A DNA stretch of 45,127 nt from an uncultured Lachnospiraceae bacterium (GTDB lineage: Bacteria > Bacillota > Clostridia > Lachnospirales > Lachnospiraceae), in the NCBI GenBank assembly GCA_910586025.1, contig CAJUIO010000017.1:1-45127 (forward strand), read 5' to 3'. Shown in pieces: positions 42,388 through 45,127 of the stretch; positions within the stretch are counted from its first letter, which is position 1, and each line of letters begins with the position of its first letter. The position numbers and the translations under genes were made by a program. The notes under the pieces were generated by a model. That model was not told where the DNA came from and made no database searches. It saw nothing but the letters and a program-made list of their open reading frames with translations.

Positions 42388-43422
42388 ATGAAAAGAAATG
42401 ATGAAAAAGCAAAAATCCTTGTGACAGTTATTCCCTTTGTGCTCATCATACTGATTCTGCTGATCACGCTGATCGTAAGCGGAATCAAAAATAAGGGGCT
42501 GAGAGAGGATAACGAGGAGTTGCAGGAGAGTATTAAGGAATATGCGGACAACAGCCTGACCGGACAGAAGGAGCAAGAGGAAGCTGAGGACGTGGTAAAT
42601 ATGACGGTTCCGGAGAGCACACAGGCTCCGGAAGCTGCGGCAACGCCTTCGGTTTCGCCCAGCCCTGTGCCGGCCGTGGTGTCGGGAAACAATGCATCCC
42701 CGACTCCTTATGCGGAAGTGATGGAGAGCAATCAGGTAAATTACGATAAAATTACCTTTGACAAGGACGAACAGCTCAGGGAAATGATGACCTACTGGGC
42801 GGACAACAATCAGAAGGCTCTGGACGACCTTGCGAATCTTGACCGGTTTAAGGCAATGAGCTGGCGGCTTCGGGGAACAAAGGATTTTTACTATTACGGA
42901 GATAAGGATGCCGGAGGACTTCCGAACGGAACAGGAATCGCCGTCTATGCGGACAATCAGTACTATTACGGGCAGTGGGCGAACGGAGTAAGGAGCGGAA
43001 ACGGCACCTGGATTCATTATCATATGCACGTGGATGAAAATAAGGAGGATCTGTATATCTATCACCAGTACACCGGCTCCTTCAAGAATGATCTTCCGGA
43101 CGGAGAGGGCTCGGAGCATTACGATTATAACACGGAGCTGTTTGAGGAAAACACGGGATATAATACAAATCTTGTCGGGAGCTATAAGGGCGGCCTGATC
43201 CACGGCGATTTTTATGTGACCAATCTTTACAGTGACGAGAACATTAAGGAATGGTATGCGAAGGCCCAGAACGGTTCCTGGATTTACCAGAACGACAACA
43301 GGGATGGCAGCGGAAGAGGCCCTGTCATGGTGGAGGACAGGAATTCGGAAAACTATATCTGGATGAGTCCTGCGGAGAATAAAAATATCGGGGTATCCTG
43401 TCTGATTTCTGCCGGCAGATGA
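42388..43422 (+). CDS. Single-pass membrane protein with MORN-type repeats
   Basis: The 344-residue product has one N-terminal membrane helix (about 10-36), a short coiled coil, a Pro/Ser/Thr-rich linker (about 75-110), a helical segment and then a C-terminal half with MORN-like units: YYYGQWANGVRSGNGTWI, YTGSFKNDLPDGEGSEHY and LVGSYKGGLIHGDFY. MORN repeats form an elongated beta sheet that can bind lipids or proteins; here they would be extracellular. The ATG at 42388 follows GGAGAG; a TTG 15 bases upstream is less likely. The upstream 190 bases are very AT-rich and include a hairpin, GATGTC (42325-42330) with GACATC (42355-42360). Function unknown. Confidence 0.82.
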   Translation: MKRNDEKAKILVTVIPFVLIILILLITLIVSGIKNKGLREDNEELQESIKEYADNSLTGQKEQEEAEDVVNMTVPESTQAPEAAATPSVSPSPVPAVVSGNNASPTPYAEVMESNQVNYDKITFDKDEQLREMMTYWADNNQKALDDLANLDRFKAMSWRLRGTKDFYYYGDKDAGGLPNGTGIAVYADNQYYYGQWANGVRSGNGTWIHYHMHVDENKEDLYIYHQYTGSFKNDLPDGEGSEHYDYNTELFEENTGYNTNLVGSYKGGLIHGDFYVTNLYSDENIKEWYAKAQNGSWIYQNDNRDGSGRGPVMVEDRNSENYIWMSPAENKNIGVSCLISAGR

Positions 43423-43436
43423 GACAGACTGCCGGC
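43411..43436 (+). terminator. Stem-loop at the end of the MORN gene
   Basis: GCCGGCAG and CTGCCGGC form a perfect eight-base stem around a ten-base loop that contains the stop codon. There is no T-run after it, so it is a weak candidate for a terminator and might only stabilise the mRNA end. Confidence 0.4.
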
Positions 43437-43574
43437 CCGCTGTGAAACATTGCGGCGGATAGATGTGTTTTTTCACAAAAATCAGTGGCGTAATCTGTCA
43501 AACAGTAGTATTCTATAACTAAACATATGCTGCCGGATGCAGCATGAAATAGTTACAGAAGAGAGGTACTGGGT

Positions 43575-44258
43575 ATGGCATGGTGTCCAAAGTGTAAGAG
43601 CGAATACGTTGAGGGGATTTCGGTTTGTGCGGACTGTGGCTGTGAATTGGTGGAAGAGCCTGCGCAGGAGGAAGAGAGCTTTGAGGCTTCCTTACAGAAT
43701 TATGAAGAGGAAATGTCAGATGCAATAGAGACTGACGGCCAGGAGGCTGAAACCGGAGAAGCGCAAAGACCGAAATATTACAGGGCTTATGTGAATAATG
43801 AGGAGAGGGCGGAGGATAACAGAACCTCCGCCTATACCCTCCTTTTTGTGGGAAGCGTGGGGTTTGCCGCGGTTTTTCTGTTTTTCTTTGATGTCTTTCC
43901 CATCCGTATGGCCATGATCAGCAAATACATGATCAGCGGTGTCATGGGAGTGTTGTTTCTTTTGTTTATCATTATGGGGCTTGTCTCCCTTAGAAATTCC
44001 AAAATACTGGCAGGAAAAGCCAGAAGTGAAAATAATCTGACGCTGGAAATTAAAAAATGGTGCGGTGAAAATCTGAACAGTGATGCCATTGACCAGGCTC
44101 TTTCCCTTACAGATGAGACAGAGGAAATTAAATATTTTGAGCGCTTTGAGAAGATAAAGCAGATGATCGGAAAGCAGTTTGTGAATCTGGACGAGGGGTA
44201 TCTGGACAGGCTGGTGGATGAGATTTATCCGGAAATTTATGAGGACCTGGAAATATGA
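43575..44258 (+). CDS. Zinc-ribbon membrane protein of unknown function
   Basis: The 227-residue product begins with a zinc ribbon (WCPKCKSEYVEGISVCADCGCEL, four spaced Cys pairs), followed by an acidic linker (about 28-75), two membrane helices (about 86-106 and 118-140) and a C-terminal cytoplasmic helical region (about 145-227). The ribbon pattern is common in small clostridial membrane proteins of unassigned role. GAGAGG precedes the ATG. The stop overlaps the start of rlmH by four bases (ATGA), so translation is coupled; it may be a regulatory or scaffold partner, but nothing shows its function. The 152 bases upstream hold no recognised gene. Confidence 0.85.
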   Translation: MAWCPKCKSEYVEGISVCADCGCELVEEPAQEEESFEASLQNYEEEMSDAIETDGQEAETGEAQRPKYYRAYVNNEERAEDNRTSAYTLLFVGSVGFAAVFLFFFDVFPIRMAMISKYMISGVMGVLFLLFIIMGLVSLRNSKILAGKARSENNLTLEIKKWCGENLNSDAIDQALSLTDETEEIKYFERFEKIKQMIGKQFVNLDEGYLDRLVDEIYPEIYEDLEI

Positions 44259-44734
44259 GAATTACCGTTATCTGCGTGGGAAAGCTGAAGGAAAGGTTTT
44301 TCCGGGATGCCTGTGCCGAATATGAAAAACGGCTTGGAAGGTACTGCAGGCTGGAAATCATTGAGGTTGCAGATGAAAAGACGCCGGAGGGTGCGTCGGA
44401 AGCCCTTGAGGAGCAGATCAGGGAGAAGGAGGCGGCCCGGATTCTGCGTCATGTCAGGGAGGATGCCTATGTATACACTCTGGAGATTGAGGGAAAAAAG
44501 CCGGATTCGGTTGCTTTCGCAAGGCAGCTTGAGAGTCTTGCCCTTAAAGGACAGAGCCATATCCAGTTTGTCATCGGCGGATCTTTGGGTCTTCACGGGA
44601 GCGTGTCACGAGTTGCCCACAGTGCGGTCAGCTTTTCCAACATGACCTTTCCCCATCAGCTAATGCGGGTGATTCTTCTGGAACAGATCTACAGAAGCTT
44701 TCGGATTATTGCCGGGGAACCGTATCATAAGTAA
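44255..44734 (+). CDS. rlmH: 23S rRNA pseudouridine-1915 N3-methyltransferase RlmH
   Basis: The 159-residue SPOUT methyltransferase modifies pseudouridine 1915 in helix 69 of 23S rRNA on assembled ribosomes. It starts MRITVICVGKLKE, carries ALEGK-like LEIEGKKPDS, the SAM-binding knot region FVIGGSLGLHGSV, and ends with the family tail LLEQIYRSFRIIAGEPYHK. Full normal length. The start overlaps the preceding gene by four bases. Confidence 0.97.
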   Translation: MRITVICVGKLKERFFRDACAEYEKRLGRYCRLEIIEVADEKTPEGASEALEEQIREKEAARILRHVREDAYVYTLEIEGKKPDSVAFARQLESLALKGQSHIQFVIGGSLGLHGSVSRVAHSAVSFSNMTFPHQLMRVILLEQIYRSFRIIAGEPYHK

Positions 44735-44802
44735 GGGCGTTCTTTGATTATGCAGCAGGGAATATGTCGAAAGGAAACGATGTAATTGGAGGAAGGAATA
44801 TC

Positions 44803-45127
44803 ATGTATATCAGGAAGGCAAAACGTACAGACGCCAATGATCTGAAAGTATTATATTTTGAATATCTGACACATTTCCCGCCTGAAGAAGAACAGGATAT
44901 GGACTTGTGGGAACATCTTCTTGATAAGTTTGAGAAAGATGAAAACATGTATTTGCTGGTGATGGAAGAAGGCGGGAAAGTTGTTTCTTCTGTGCAAATG
45001 GCGATCATTGAAAGCTTAACGCATAATGTCAGACCCTTTGCGGTCATTGAAAATGTTGTGACGCATGCAGATTACAGGAATAAAGGATATGCGTCGGCAT
45101 TGCTGGAAAAAGCATCGGAAATCGCCA
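44803..45127 (+). CDS. GNAT-family N-acetyltransferase, 3' end beyond the window
   Basis: The first 108 codons are visible. MYIRKAKRTDANDL is a typical GNAT opening, and VVTHADYRNKGYASALLEKA holds the acetyl-CoA-binding motif A (R-x-K-G-x-A). The ATG at 44803 is preceded by GGAGGAAGG; an in-frame ATG at 44764 has a weaker site. The substrate cannot be predicted. The gene is cut by the window edge, not broken. Confidence 0.9.
   Translation, partial: MYIRKAKRTDANDLKVLYFEYLTHFPPEEEQDMDLWEHLLDKFEKDENMYLLVMEEGGKVVSSVQMAIIESLTHNVRPFAVIENVVTHADYRNKGYASALLEKASEIA

Overview
The window looks like a chromosomal segment of a Gram-positive anaerobe of the class Clostridia, most likely family Lachnospiraceae. 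The signs are strong purine-rich ribosome binding sites, a class B sortase with PxTG-type LRR surface proteins, Rex, a Re-citrate-synthase-like enzyme beside a eukaryote-type NADP isocitrate dehydrogenase, NfnAB, Fhs/FolD, and several zinc-ribbon membrane proteins of a kind common in that family. I name no species. No rRNA, tRNA or CRISPR array was seen, and no gene-free stretch exceeds about 230 bp.

Layout. (1) Positions 1-1072 hold the 3' part of an AlbA/RecG-like ATP-binding protein. (2) Positions 1198-10807 are a surface module: a class B sortase and two large BspA-like leucine-rich-repeat proteins with closely similar sorting signals (TPKTG/TPDTG, then IHPKWF), closed by a strong terminator. 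(3) Positions 10859-18789 hold a subtilisin-like (S8) peptidase gene cut in two, directly after its catalytic Asp-Thr-Gly motif, by an element of about 7.02 kb. The element carries three full-length large serine recombinases and one soluble hybrid histidine kinase. Joining the two halves at a shared GG restores the peptidase frame exactly, and the inferred circular junction has an imperfect dyad centred on the same GG. (4) Positions 18781-22259 carry a Re-citrate synthase/LeuA-like enzyme, a GntR/FCD regulator and NADP-isocitrate dehydrogenase, probably one operon for 2-oxoglutarate synthesis. Its consensus promoter overlaps a GntR-type operator. (5) Positions 22285-28933 hold an ABC-F ATPase divergent from rex, a coiled-coil protein, the NAD(P)HX repair enzyme, alanine racemase and a MazF-like toxin with no adjacent antitoxin. 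(6) Positions 29026-35787 hold a CNNM/CorC-type protein, YebC, a polytopic membrane protein, a TepA/ClpP-like protease and FtsK/SpoIIIE. (7) Positions 35812-42164 hold Fhs and FolD (one-carbon metabolism), a zinc-ribbon/TPR envelope protein and NfnAB. (8) The end holds a MORN-repeat membrane protein, a zinc-ribbon membrane protein, RlmH and the start of a GNAT acetyltransferase.

How it fits together. The core genes are housekeeping: redox sensing, NADPH supply, one-carbon units, cell wall, DNA translocation and ribosome maturation. The two accessory parts are the sortase/LRR surface module and the recombinase element next to it. The element is the most interesting part of the window, because precise excision would rebuild an intact protease gene, and because a three-recombinase element whose only cargo is a sensor kinase is unusual.
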